A stretch of 64,000 bases of DNA from contig JAKSXM010000132.1 of assembly GCA_022575985.1 (NCBI GenBank), forward strand, positions 3,348,001 through 3,412,000, given 5' to 3'. Made by a program: the position numbers and the translations under genes. The notes beneath the pieces are model-generated. The model was not told where the DNA came from. It searched no databases and was given only the letters and a program-made list of their open reading frames with translations. The stretch is from Anagrus nilaparvatae (Eukaryota; Arthropoda; Insecta; Hymenoptera; Mymaridae). Below are positions 10,601 through 23,017 of this stretch, in pieces (within the stretch, counting starts at the first letter, position 1; each line of letters opens with the position of its first letter).

Positions 10601-13600
10601 GGAATTAGTAAAAGAGGTTAAAGCTTTTAAGTATTACTAAAAAGTAAAATATAAGTCTGACAAGAGTTTTATTGGATTCACGCCTTGGTAGATGAACGAT
10701 CCAAGCAAGCAAGCAGGCAAGCAAGTAAGCAAAAGGATATATAGAGAAAACGTTTATAACCAGAGCATGAACTCGAAAATTACGCTTGAATTTCCCTATG
10801 TATTCAACTTCCTAAAACTGTATAGTTAGATCAAGCCAGCTGGAACTGAAAGATCTTTGTATTAAACAAGTTTTGTAATTGTAAATTGATGAGAAAATTT
10901 ATTAAAATAGAGAATAGTTAAAAAAAAAAAAAGTAAAAAAGAAATTTCATAATAGTTTTGAATTTTCAATTAATAAATAATTATATAACCTATAAAAGCT
11001 ATTGAATTTTCTATTAAATATCTCATCAATCTGGAACACGTAAAAACGGAAATAAATATATAATAATGTGTTTCCGATTATAAGAATATATATTTTCACT
11101 ATGCTACACCACCACCACATCCTTCTTTCTTAATAAGATTCCGTTCAAGCGTTACTTAAACAATATAATTGACCTCGGTATATTTCAAGGGAATTATATC
11201 GACATCTAACGATTATCCCACTGGGATTCCAACTCTCTCACACGTGTTTCTATATCTACCGTTTCTGTCAAAAAGGATAGGAACTTAAGTATGGCGGGTG
11301 CTATGCCCCGGAAAATGACCTGTCACTCAATTCTGCCATGAGCATATTTTGAATCAATAAAGATAGCTACCTCTTGTATAACATATTTTTATCTCAAAAA
11401 AAAACCTATGTAACATGTGTATCTTATAGTGATAGTATTACTTTAATATGTATATGATTACGGATTTCTGGGGATTCGCTCTCTATAATATAACTTGTAC
11501 TCCAAGCAGTTGTATCTTGTAATTGAGGGATTTCGTGCTTATCTAGAGGTAAACGGTTATATACAAGGGATCAAGCACACATATAAAGAATTATTTATAT
11601 TTTTACAACACTTTTTTTCTTTGATCTTCGATGAGAAAATATTTTAATTAAAAAAGTTTGAAAAAAAAATAAATAACTTTTTGATTATCAGCAAAGTATA
11701 TTAGTTGATTACAAACTTGTAAATAAATTTAAGATTATTACAAGATTTTACCTGGCTGTATAAACTTATGAGCTTTACTTTAAAACTTTTGTAAGCGATG
11801 TGGTATATATAGCTGATATTTATATATATGTAAAGAAAGCGCCACCTACATAAATCCAATTTTGTAATATAGACTTCGATAAAAGTTTATATTCTTTTGA
11901 GTTATTTACATTTTATTTTCTACTCTCTAGAAAACTAACATAAAACTATATAATTATGTATAATTTTCTTAAGAAATCAGAAAAGTTGGAAAATGAAAAT
12001 GAAAATTTTCTCTCTATCGTCATATATAACATTGAGCTTTAATATCCGTTCTTAAAACGTTCATTTTCTATACTGGATTTTAATTAATGCTTTTCATGTA
12101 ATTACCCTTTATTTTTATTTAGAAAAATTTGTAATATCAACAAAATTTCTTTATGTATCGAAAATTTAGATGTCTAATGCAAGTATACATTTTTATTATT
12201 TTTTTTCGTGTTTTCTTGGTCTACTCAAGAACCGAAAATGACTGTAACACCTGCTATCGAGTGTTTCCTCTCTCTATGAGCCTTCGAATATCTTTTCTCT
12301 ACATGTACTCTAACACTATAAAACTATGCAATCATCCGATACTAGACAGTCTGTTTACTGATACGTTAAATTTTTTTACTCTTCACGAATTCGAAAGGTC
12401 TTATCTTTTTAATCTATTTTTTGCTTTTTCTTTTGAAAATATTCTATTGATAGATTTTTTGAGTGTTTTTCTAGCAATTTAAATTTTTTTTTTTTACTTT
12501 CTTTTGTAAAGAAATTTTTATGGATTTACGCTGTTATAAGTAATTGGGACGAATAAATAAAATATTTATATTACAGTTGTAAAATCAATATTAAAAGTAT
12601 TGTGAAAAAATTGGTATTTTCAAACAAGAATTTAAAGCAACTCATTGAACTGATAATTTCGAAAAAATTTGTATTTTAATTCAAAGTGTCGTTTTATGCA
12701 ATTGTATACAACTTGGTACATAAAAAAAATGTAATAATTTAGCTTAATTTGAACTATTTTTTCTCATTTTGGATACACGTTGCCATGAAATGTTAGAATT
12801 TTTCTTAAAACAAAAAAAAATTTTTTTTTGGTTTCCATTTTTCTATATATTTCTATACATTTTAGATGCAATCGTTAAAACAATAAAAAATCTTATAATT
12901 GATTTGTGATTAAACACGAAGCATGGAGCATATTAACCTAAAAAGTTTTAACTTATACTCCGAATCCATAAAGCTGAATTCTCCTAATACCAATGTATTC
13001 TAAACCCCAAAGTCGAAAATATTTGTCAACCTTTTTTCAGATACCGCTGCCTATGAACATTTTCCATGTTAAAATTCTGCCTGTAGCAAACAGATTCCTC
13101 TAATTAATATGTTCATTTTTGAGTAATTTTCACATTCTATGAAAAAATCACTATTTTACTCGATAACATCGTAATAAATAATTTCTTAAACAGACAAAAA
13201 TATGTAATTTTGGAAAATTTCATAACTTTGCTACAATGGTTTTTTGAAAATTGAATGTTACAAAAATACTTATGCAAGATCATTTTGCAATACCTAGAGC
13301 GTTTCATAGCTTAAAAATATTTTATAAGCATTTTAAGGAAGCTCTTTAGCACTCAGGAAAATCAGGGTTTGCTTTTGAAACGATAATCGAGAAAATTCTA
13401 AGTGGACTCAATCCTCGAACGAGTTAGTCCTCTGTGGGAAACGAAGCTCTTGAATTTACCCTTTTTGATGAAATCCTGAAGAGAATAATTAAGAAGCTTG
13501 TCTGTATCGAATCAATGCTTAAAAATCTCCTTCCTGCCAGTATATTGACCTGTACTACTAGTTATTCACTTAAAACTATCTCTAACACTGAATAATTAAG

Positions 13601-16600
13601 CTTCTTTTCCCTTAAGGGATTCCCTTTCCTCAAAATTTTAGCTTTATTTTTTACATTTATCGTTACAAAATATTACAAAAGGTTCAATAAACTTTTTTAC
13701 TAAAAAATATTTATTTATAATTTAAAATTAGGAAATTCATTTATCATAAAAAAAAATTTTTATATCGTAAAAATATTTATGATTTATAATAGAATAATAA
13801 AATTTATTACGTTTCTCATAATAAATGACACTGATATACCGAATGTTAGACTAATAATAATCTTTGATAAAACAGTGTCAAAAAAATTGACAAAATAACA
13901 CGTGTGTGACATATCGCGGTATAAATTGTTCTTTCCTTACATAATGTGACATAAACTAGAAGGGACGCATTTTTTTATATATTCTTAAAAAAAATAGCGT
14001 TAAATAAATATGTAAGCGAAGGAGGGTTGTAAAAAAGTGACATGAAAAATGCCAATATTTCCTCGAACAACGTAATAACCCAAGCCTGTTTATTATTTCT
14101 AAAATAGAGTCTAGAACTAAAAGTACAGACAATTATTATCGTACGTGGTTGGTATAAAATTTAATTTCTTTTTTTTGAAAATTTACATATTGATTTTTTG
14201 ATACTTGCATTCAAAGTACATACTGACAGTAATTTACATGCATTTTCTTTAACAACCGCCTCTTCTTATACTAAACTCCGTAACGTTGAGTAAAGCTTGC
14301 TTGTTTTCATTTTGAAAATTCAAGTTAGAGAAATTTTCCCATCTGTTGTTTTGTTGTTGAGAAAATGTTATTACTTTGCTATATATATAACACACAGTTC
14401 ATTAGCATTCGACACCTTTAAAATTAAATTTATTTCTTCATTAAATTAAGAATATTCTATATATAACGTTAATTAAATAAATATATCATCCCTTTTAGGT
14501 TTAGAAAATTTATTAGATACATAAAAAAAAAAAAAAGTTGCAAACTTTGATCCATAAAAAATGAAGTTTTGACCTATAACAAAGTAGTCATTAAACTGCT
14601 ATACAGAAGTAATTTTTTTATATTTAAACTACTCTAACATAATTTTGTTTATGCAAACTCATACATATCACTTAAATAAGCTTTAGTAGTAGTAACTAAG
14701 AATAAATAACAAAATAATACCTTGTGATGAAAAAAAAAATTTTTTTTTATACATAAAACAGAGATAGAGAATTTGATAAATTATAATTGAGCTTTTCCAA
14801 GAAGCACAAGCCTCATAGAAAACTTTTTTTTTTCTTTTCTTACAAGAAACAAGAGAGTATAAGAAACTTGATATTTCATTCTTATAAAGCCGCATCATTT
14901 TTTTATTTTTCAAGTTTTCTAGTTCAAGACGTTAGAAATAGTCTCGGAGAGATAAACTTAACTTATAATGCACCTGTACATAAGAAAATTTTCAAAAGCT
15001 TATGTTGCGCTTTGATAGCCCCGGGCCATTATATTTGTGCGCGCTTCTCTAACTCTCGTAATTTATATTGAAGAAATATTTGAGCTTTTTTTTTGTTATC
15101 CAACTTCTAGAAAACGAGAAAATACTCTTTTTTTTTACAAATATTAATAAATTTTTGTTTAAATTAAAAAATATAATCGATAAAATTAATGATGCATAAA
15201 ATAATAATTTTAGCAAAGAAATTATCTTTTAGAAAGCAATATCGTGTGTTTTTAGTAGAAAATGATAGAAGGAGAATTTCTCAGTTTTATTAATTAAATT
15301 GTTTTCCTTTATTCTCTCTGTGCTTCACCGAAAGATGCGTACTTTGTTGTTACTTCATTTAACGTCAATACCATCAAAGCAGGAAATAAAATATTTAGTT
15401 AAACCTTTTGACATAAAATTATTTTTTAATTATTTTTCAGTAAAATCTTTCTCCTTTGTCTAAATAATTATTATTTGATATCATTGAAAAACAGAAAGAA
15501 AACTACTAAGAGACGGATTTATCTGTGATATAACAACCTCAAAATATTAAACAATTTATTCTCTGTTTAATAATAGAGAAAATATACAACACACGATTCG
15601 TGTTTAGCAAGATTTTAATAACCTCGATTATGTTTTCTGTATAGAAGTTAATCCTATACCTATTCTTGAAATTGAATCTTTAAAGATATTTCAAATCGGA
15701 TAAAGCTCGTTTCTACGATATTGCTTTGTTTACTCTTGTTACTCTGAATATGCTCAATTACTATTGAAATGTTCTTAAGATTAAATTTAACTCAAGGTGC
15801 TTAATTTGAAGAAGAAAAAATAGCGACAAATTTTTTATTTTATTTACTTTTTTTTTAATTTTTGATCTTGCATGGATTTGACTCCTGGCCAACGAAAATC
15901 CGATAAAAAGTTAATGCAGAAGAATCTTTTGGTAATATAATTTAAAAAATTTAATATATCAATAAAAATAGCGAGTATTAATTTGACGAGGGCATTAAAA
16001 AATAAATTAAAAGAACAATAAAGGAAAATTATGAGAACAGCTGTTAGTTTTTATCTTTAACTGACAAATTTAGTGGTTATCAGTTATAAATTTTTTCTAA
16101 TTTTAAGAAATTAAAATAATTCAGGCATCACGTATAGAAAAAGTTTAAAGTATTTTGTAAATGATATTCATAAAGAAATCCATCAAGTTATTAAATTATA
16201 TTAATGTGTGTGAGGGGCTTTCGTGTGCAACCTAACTTTTCAACGATTCTAGAATCTAACTTTTTGAAAGGGTCATAGCCAAAGTGTAATCAGTGTAAGT
16301 ATAAACTTCAAAACACGTTTCAATGATTAATTATATCAAGTTAGTATTTTGACAAATAAATGCGCTTCGGTTTCAGAAAAAGTTAACAATGGATCTTTAA
16401 TTTATGGATCGACTGAATGAATCATTTATTTTCCTAATTTATTAATAAAATTAATTTTCTTTATTTGCCAGATAAGTAAATAATTAAATATGTTTATCCT
16501 TAAAATCTTAAAACAATCGCATATGCAGTTTCTTAAATTTTTTTTTCAGAGTTTTGTACTCGTCTCGAAAAAGTTATTTCATTACAACTCAAAGTTATTT

Positions 16601-16839
16601 ACGAGCATTGACATTTTTCTCAGAGCAGTGAATTTGAGAAATAAGTAACAGAAATCTAATACTTAAATATTATGTTTCTTTTTTAATTTCTTTTTTTTAT
16701 GATGTAAAAAGTTTTATGACGAAAAAAAAAAAATCTTAAATTAAATGTTTTTTTCCGTACATAAAAATTATATATATATATATTTTCCTAATAATTAAAT
16801 CGTTTGAATCAGCAAAAAAGACATTAATATAAAAAAAAA
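7669..16839. other. 9 kb without a supported gene
   Basis: I found no exon with convincing splice sites or composition. The longest open frames (12153-12482, 109 residues, and 14787-15071, 94 residues) lack recognisable domains and have chance-like amino-acid composition. Minor items are a purine GA run near 7939-7955, a CAAG repeat at 10702-10733 and a possible 11-bp inverted pair (AGGAGCAGGT near 9126 and its complement near 9610). The stretch could be intron of a large minus-strand gene. Confidence 0.4.
10702..10733. repeat. CAAG tetranucleotide microsatellite
   Basis: About eight imperfect CAAG units (with CAGG and TAAG variants). Confidence 0.8.
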
Positions 16840-16854
16840 GGTTAGGTTAGGTTA
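16840..16854. repeat. short TTAGG run
   Basis: GGTTAGGTTAGGTTA gives about three units of the ancestral insect telomere repeat. It is too short to indicate a telomere and may be chance or a repaired break. Confidence 0.5.
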
Positions 16855-16998
16855 TATAACTGTATTTGAGTATCCCATTATCCATTCTTTTTCGTTTGTT
16901 ATATATAAAATGAATGCGATCGTAAAACAATTTTACAGTATCTACTTGCCATTAAATTAATGAAATCCGTGAGTACGGTGCTGCGCAACATGTCGTTG

Positions 16999-17040
16999 GT
17001 ACTCACCTGTAACAGAAAAAAATAAATAAATAAAAAAATC
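16999..17040 (-). promoter_or_regulatory. candidate recursive splice site (ratchet point) 2, minus strand
   Basis: On the minus strand a long T-rich tract (complement of about 17012-17040) ends in CTGTTACAG, immediately followed by GTGAGTACC; the junction is between 17007 and 17006. This is a strong 3' splice site fused to a strong 5' splice site, as in zero-length-exon ratchet points of long insect introns. Alternative: it begins a real exon. In the frame beginning two bases in, the reading is GEYQRHVAQHRTHGFH then stop if the preceding base is G, and another frame stays open longer, but neither has a convincing donor. Confidence 0.5.
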
Positions 17041-17603
17041 AATAGTTAAAAACTTTAATTTAAGTACATAAATTAAGTAATAAAAAAAGGTTAAACAAAA
17101 CTAGAAAAACATTGAATAATTTGGTTGATTGGAAAAGGAAAGCAGAGCATAAAATCGGTAATTAATTACAACTAATTCCTCTATATGTGTAGTTCCATTA
17201 TAAAAATCGTAGCGTTACTCCGCACGAAAAAAATAAAAAAAAAGAAGAAAAAAAGGTCGGTAAAATCTATCGAATCAGTTTAACGAGTGTACAAAGCTCA
17301 TAAATCAGCTTGTGGGGGCTAGGAGTCGCGCTTTTTCTGCTTACGAAATAAAAGAAAAAAAAAAGTAGTGGACTTGTATCGTTTGTATATAAAAATAAAA
17401 GCTATTTTTAGCAGAAAGGACAGAAAGGGCAGATGCATTTTACGATGGCAAATGTCCTTGTTTTTATGTTTTTCTATACATGTACACATTTCTCTCCCTC
17501 TCTCTCTCTCTCTCGCTCTATCTTAGTTTTTAGTCAATTTGTCCTAGACTTTGATCGTTTACTTAAAGTCCTTTTTGAGTTTCTTTTCCCTAGAGGAAAT
17601 TTT

Positions 17604-17638
<35 letters not shown>

Positions 17639-18255
17639 TATATATAAAAAAATAAGATCTTTAAGGTTTTCATTACCTTAATATTTTCTTTCTTTTTTTG
17701 CCTTTTATTTTTATATTTCTGTTAAAACCTTATGCTCATTTCTTACGTTTTAATTATTATTTTATGTTAGTCATATTAAATGTTATATATAAAAAAAAGC
17801 TTTTTTCCAAGTTATAAAAAAAACTGCTTCACGTAGGTACTTAATTGAAATAATTGAAAATAATATTTTTAGATAAAATTTTTTCTTTTTTTTTTTTTAG
17901 ACTCTCGTAAAAATGATGAAATATTATATTTTATTATACGAAAGTCGTTATACGAAAAATTAGGTTTTATTGCGTTTTTACGAATGAGGCTATTACGTTA
18001 AATTATCAAAATTATTAATAAAAAAATAATTAGGTTGGGAAGCTGGATTGGAAGGGGAAAAAGTGAAAAAATTCTCTGTTTTTTTAAAATGCTCATTTAT
18101 TTTTGAGTTTTTTTGTGCTTTTTTGTATAAATGTGGGTTTATCAACGTTTATATTATTTATAAGCAAGTTAACAAAAAATTTGGTGACTTTTTTCATTAA
18201 CTAATTGTTTCAATTAAAAAATCAACTGGTTCGCGTGCACAACTTTGCAATACAA
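17041..18255. other. gene-free, microsatellite-rich stretch
   Basis: Contains two CT microsatellites (17490-17519 and 17603-17639). The 82-residue open frame across them is low-complexity and not a gene. Confidence 0.5.
17490..17639. repeat. paired CT microsatellites
   Basis: CT runs at 17490-17519 and 17603-17639 with a unique spacer. GAGA-type tracts can bind GAGA factors in insects, but nothing here shows a regulatory role. Confidence 0.8.
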
Positions 18256-18665
18256 CACTGTAAAAAGTAACTTTCTTATATTAACAAAAAAATTAGAACA
18301 TTTTCGAAAAATTAGTAAATTGTCGAAAAAAATTGTAAATACTCGAAAAAAATCGTATATTTACTAAATTTAGTATATTAACAAAAAATTCGAGTATTCT
18401 TGATTTTTTTTTTGTGAATTCGCAAGAAAAATTGATAATTTAAAATTTTTTTTTGAAAATTTTCAAAAATTAAATGTGAATTTACAACTTTTTTCGTAAA
18501 ATTACAAGAAAAAATATCGAGAATTCTCGAATTTTTCGATAATGTACTAAATTTAGTAAATTTACGATTTTTATCGAATATTAACAAATTTTTTAAAAAT
18601 CTACTAATTTTTCAAAAGAATTCTATTTTTTTTTTGTAAATCAAAGAAAGTTACTTTTTACAGTG
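18256..18665. mobile_element. MITE, CACTGTAAAAAG family, copy 2 (410 bp)
   Basis: Begins CACTGTAAAAAGTAACTTTC and ends with the reverse complement (AAAGTTACTTTTTACAGTG). The first and last thirds align closely with the 2053-2397 copy, including ATCGAGAATTCTCGAATTTT blocks. It carries an extra internal segment of about 65 bp, so the copy at 2 kb is probably a deletion derivative. The 69-residue minus-strand frame inside is repeat-derived. Confidence 0.88.
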
Positions 18666-20290
18666 AAGATTAAAAATATTTCAAATAAAATATTTGACCA
18701 AGAAATTTCTGGTTCCAAAATATTAAATATTTTAGTATCGCATACAAGCAAAAAAAATTCATTTATAAAAAAAAACAAATAAGTTTTATATTAAAATTAG
18801 ATTAAAAAATAAAATAAAAGCAAATATTGAAAAAAAAAGGAAAAATTGTTATCTATATGTAGATATAAATTTTTTATGCACCTATATTTTTTTATTTAAA
18901 TAAATATAAATATTGATTTATAATATAGTTTATAAATCTACGTGTTTATTTAATTTAATGCAAGAATAAACATACTAATAAAGTATTGAAAAATTTTCAA
19001 TGCAGAAACGTGTGTGAGTGCGAAAATTGCTTTATTTTCATATTAAATAATAATAAAATCGTGACGATATTTAATTTTTTTTTTGATTTTTTATATAAAT
19101 AAAACACGTGAGTTTTTTTTTTAATTCTAGGAATTAATGTATACGTCGGTATATATAATTTTTAAAATTTAATATTTTATCAAGTATTCTGAAAAAAGCT
19201 TTTAGTTTTAAAGCTGGTGTAAATCCTTTTTTTTTTGATAATTGAAAATTAATTATTTTGTTTTTTTCCATTAACTGCTTATTGGCTTAATATTATCAGG
19301 TTAAATTATAAATTTTAATTATTTTATTAAATTCTATGTAATTATAGATTATTCAAATATTAAGTAGGTTATCAACAGCTGTTTTAATATTCGAATGGAC
19401 ATGAAATTTCATTCTCCTTTTTTCTAGTCTGAGTTGGCTAATACTAAATATAATTACGACAAGAAAGGTTACAAAAACAGTTAATTCAAAAATGTACGTG
19501 TGTGGGTCCATTATTTATTTAAATTAACGAATTTTAAAATATTGAAGAGGCTTATGAAAAACTATTATATTAAAAAATTAGCCTTTTTTAACCCTAATGG
19601 GGTTCAGATATCACTTCTGAAGTTCCAAAATTAACCGATTTTTATTTTATTTTTAAAATTAAATTTTGAATAAATTATTTACGGTTGGCCTCATTTTTTC
19701 TCCTATCTAGTAATCTATTATGTATCTATGCTTTAAGCAAATAAATTTTCTTGTATTTATATGATGCAGACAAAAAAGTATGATTTTTTTATTGCCTACG
19801 AAATTGAAGATGCAAACAAAAATACGTTTACTATAAAAAAAATTTGAATATTGCTTCGATTGGAATAATAATATTCAAATTGACAATCTTAAAATTGATT
19901 GATCAAATATAGAAAATCTGAAAATTCGTATAATCTTATACCAAAATAAAAAATAATAAAAAAATTAGCTACTCTGGACAAATTTTTCATGATGATTTTT
20001 GATTAATTTGTCTTCGCTTGATATTGTTGATATATCCTAATCAGTCAATACAATTGATGATATAACTCAATAATATTAGAATTAAAAATGGATTCATTTA
20101 CTGAGACAAAAATGCGTATTATTTATCGATGCAAATAACTAGAATATATAACAATTTCTTTAAATTCGCAATAAGAAAATGGTATAAAATATAATTTTTG
20201 ACATTACGCCACAGAATTAGACAGGAAGAAGAATAATTATTTTGAATGTGTCTCCAATTGTAAAAATTTTAAATTAAAAAACTTTAATAT
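18666..20290. other. gene-free AT-rich stretch
   Basis: No exon, RNA gene or clear repeat that I can support. Confidence 0.4.
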
Positions 20291-20631
20291 ATTTAAGTAA
20301 ATATTATTTATTGTTCCTTTTTTTTACAATTAAATCATTTTTTTAAAAAACGAAGCCTTTCGAAAAGTTAACTTTTTTACTTCAGGTTGATCTCAATTAA
20401 TGAGAAAAATAATAGCTATTTTCTGGCCTAGGATCGTAATATACTATTTATTTTTAAAAAACCGTCTTCCTAGGGTAGAAAATAATCTTTTTTTGCCTTA
20501 CTTATGTAACATTGTATTAATTAACTTTTTCAACATATTATGATGAAAACTTAGTAACTATTCGAAACTCGTTATTTTTATTAAAAACGATTTAATTGTA
20601 AAAAAGAAGGAACAATAAATAATATTTAAAT
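20291..20631. repeat. foldback element (341 bp)
   Basis: The left arm (from ATTTAAGTAAATATTATTTA, then TTGTTCCTT and ACAATTAAATC) returns reverse-complemented at the right (GATTTAATTGTAAAAAAG, AAGGAACAATAAAT, AATATTTAAAT). Inner parts of the arms are more diverged. No open frame. Confidence 0.75.
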
Positions 20632-20769
20632 GGAACCATCACAAGAAAAAGAAGTCACTCCAAAATGAAAATATATTTCTTAGATATAAACGTAAGATAT
20701 AAACAATAAATATTTGAGTATAACGTATTTGAAATCAATGTTAAAAATTTTTCTATATTTCCAGGCTTA

Positions 20770-20830
20770 AATAGCCTATAGAATTCATTTCACTTGCGAG
20801 AAAAATTTAACTACAAATTTTTATTTATAT
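20770..20830 (+). repeat. CATTTCACTTGCGAG dispersed family, copy A
   Basis: Shares TTCATTTCACTTGCGAGAAA followed by AATTTAACTA with copy B. Upstream similarity to the other copies is weak, suggesting truncation. Confidence 0.6.
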
Positions 20831-21726
20831 TTTACCCATGTCGATAGAATCACCTATATTAAACGCGGAAAACAGTTTGGTTGATATTATATGGAACAGA
20901 GTGTTTAAGGATTTCTATGTAATTGTACCACCAAATATATTTTAGTTATTGCAGTAACACTTTGGCAAAAAAAGGAAGAAAATCCTATTGTAAAACTAAA
21001 TACAATTGAACATAATATAATATTCTCTAACTTAATTTTTTTAAATACATAATAGAAGTCTCTGGTTTTAGGGAAAAACTTTGAATTACTCAAACTTTTT
21101 TTAATACAAGAAAGTAAAAAAGTTGCATTATTCCGAGCATTATTCTGCAGTTGTGAAACTTATGAAACGGATATTTTAAAATTTATTTTAAAAACTTATA
21201 CTTGATTGTAACCTTTGCGCAACTCTATAAGGTCAATACTGAGAAAAAGTACCTGAATAAATTATGTTGATAATTATTTTACAAATTATCAACAAAAAAA
21301 ATTTTATTTTTCTATAAAGCGTAATTTAATTTTTGAAAAATTAAGTGCATCGCAAAAAGTAACTTAATAAAATTCCACCCTTAGTTCGTTTTGCATAATA
21401 AATTATAAAATTTTAAAATAAAGTTTATAATTTCGAATATAAGAATCTCAAATCTAAAAAATAATAATATTTAACGCAAAATATCGAATTTCGTTAAAAA
21501 AATAAAAACAAAAAATAATAACAATACCCGCGCACTTTTGAACTGTGCCGGCCAAGTATGGGCCGAAGTTCGGGCGACGTTCGGCAAAACGCTCTGCCGA
21601 CGTGTGGCGCATGTATAGCATACGTCCTTTGGTACACATCTCAGCGACGTATGGCACATACTTCGGCCCACGTATGGCAGAAGATTTTTATTTTTTTTTT
21701 AGTAAAAAAAAAAAAAAAAATTTACT

Positions 21727-21803
21727 TGGTTCAGGAATTGAACCAGGGACCCTCTTTAAAATTTTAAGAGGGTCGAGGATTATACGAGCGCGGCCAACCC
21801 TCG
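21727..21803 (-). repeat. tRNA-like segment in left arm of the palindrome
   Basis: Read on the minus strand it shows TTGGCCGCGCTCG (A-box-like), a GACCCTCTT...AAGAGGGTC hairpin and GGTTCAATTCC (B-box-like). The T stem is imperfect and the central hairpin is too long for a normal tRNA, so it is a tRNA-derived or tRNA-mimicking sequence, not a working tRNA gene. Confidence 0.45.
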
Positions 21804-22733
21804 TATTTGAAAGTTATTGCATAAATGACTGTAAAATGTTGTATCTTATTGTATTTAAATTAAATTGATATCAGATTTTTCAAGTTCATTTAGAAAGTAC
21901 TTCGTACAGAAAATGATTGTTTTTCAAAACTGGAATATTTTCCAGTTTTTCCAAGATGGCGAAGTATATATGAAAATACTGATCTAAGATCCGTAAAATA
22001 AGGGCAGGCGCAACGATATAAAATTTAATTTGAAAATTTTTTTGGTTTTTCCAATATGGTGGATCATAAAATTTATTTAAAAACTTCTATAAATTAAAAA
22101 TATTTTTTTCAAATTAATTCGATAATTGATGCATTATTTTAAGAAGGGTAATAAAAGAGAGCGTATTAAGTAGCGGGTATATAACATAATTAGGATTAAA
22201 TATCTCGCTACAGATTTTTTTGTTTTGAGGTCCAATTTAAAATTGTATTGTACTTGTTTTCTTATATAATATCCTAATTTGAATATTTATCTGATTTAAT
22301 TTAAATTGGGCCTCTAAACAAAAAGATTTGTCGCGAGACACTTAATCCTAATTATGCTACACGCCCACCTCTAGATTTAATCTCTTAATACTCTATCTTT
22401 TTTTATCTATGCACATTCGAATTAATTCGAAAAAAATATTTATAATTTATAGAAGTTTTTAAATAAATTTTATGGTCCAACATATTGGAAAAACCAAAAA
22501 AAATTTTTAAACTAAATTTTATATCGTTGCGCCTGCCCTTATTTTACGGATCTTAGATCAGTATTTTAATATATACTTCGCCATCTTGGAAAAACTGGAA
22601 AATATTCCAGTTGTGAAAAACAATCATTTTCTGTACGAAGTACTTTCTAAATGAACTTGAAAAATCTGATATGAATTTAATTTAAATACAATAAGATACA
22701 ACATTTTACAGTCATTTATGCAATAACTTTCAA

Positions 22734-22810
22734 ATACGAGGGTTGGCCGCGCTCGTATAATCCTCGACCCTCTTAAAATTTTAAAGAGGGTCCCTGGTTC
22801 AATTCCTGAA
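22734..22810 (+). repeat. tRNA-like segment in right arm of the palindrome
   Basis: Mirror copy of the 21727-21803 segment, with the same A-box-like and GGTTCAATTCC B-box-like motifs on the plus strand. Both therefore point towards the nearer end of the element. Confidence 0.45.
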
Positions 22811-23017
22811 CCAAGTAAATTTTTTTTTTTTTTACTAAAAAAAAAATAAAAATCTTCTGCCATACGTGGGCCGAAGTATGTGCCATACGTCGCTGAGATG
22901 TGTACCAAAGGACGTATGCTATACGTGCGCCACACGTCGGCAGAGCGTTTTGCCGAACGTCGCCCGAACTTCGGCCCATACTTGGCCGGCACAGTTCAAA
23001 AGTGCGCGGGTAACAAT

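Larger units (their letters stand above)
21520..23017. mobile_element. 1.49 kb near-perfect palindromic foldback element with 6-bp target duplication
   Basis: The element proper is 21526-23011 and is flanked on both sides by AACAAT (21520-21525 and 23012-23017). It starts ACCCGCGCACTTTTGAACTG and ends with the reverse complement. The outer roughly 550 bp of each arm differ by only scattered substitutions and an A-run length. Arms diverge more over the inner 180 bp, and the axis is near 22268. The outer 150 bp of each arm is strongly GC-rich for this window and contains its own inverted blocks (GTATGGGCCGAAGT with ACTTCGGCCCA) plus repeated CGTATGGC units. Each arm also holds a tRNA-like segment. 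Because of the symmetry, the same open frames appear on both strands; they are not genes. The superfamily is unassigned. Confidence 0.92.

Noticed and set aside
12153..12482. Longest open frame, 109 codons, plus strand
   Set aside because: No domain, no splice context and a composition expected of AT-rich chance frames. The only hint is a hydrophobic stretch near the second Met.
14787..15071. 94-codon open frame
   Set aside because: No recognisable motif; overlaps another frame on the opposite strand; Phe/Ser/Lys-rich like other chance frames.
16840..16854. Telomere or subtelomere
   Set aside because: Only about three TTAGG units, surrounded by ordinary sequence.
16969..17006. GTGAGTAC...GTACTCAC hairpin as a miRNA precursor
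   Set aside because: Stem is only 8 bp and the interior does not pair; the sequence is better explained by the splice-like junction.
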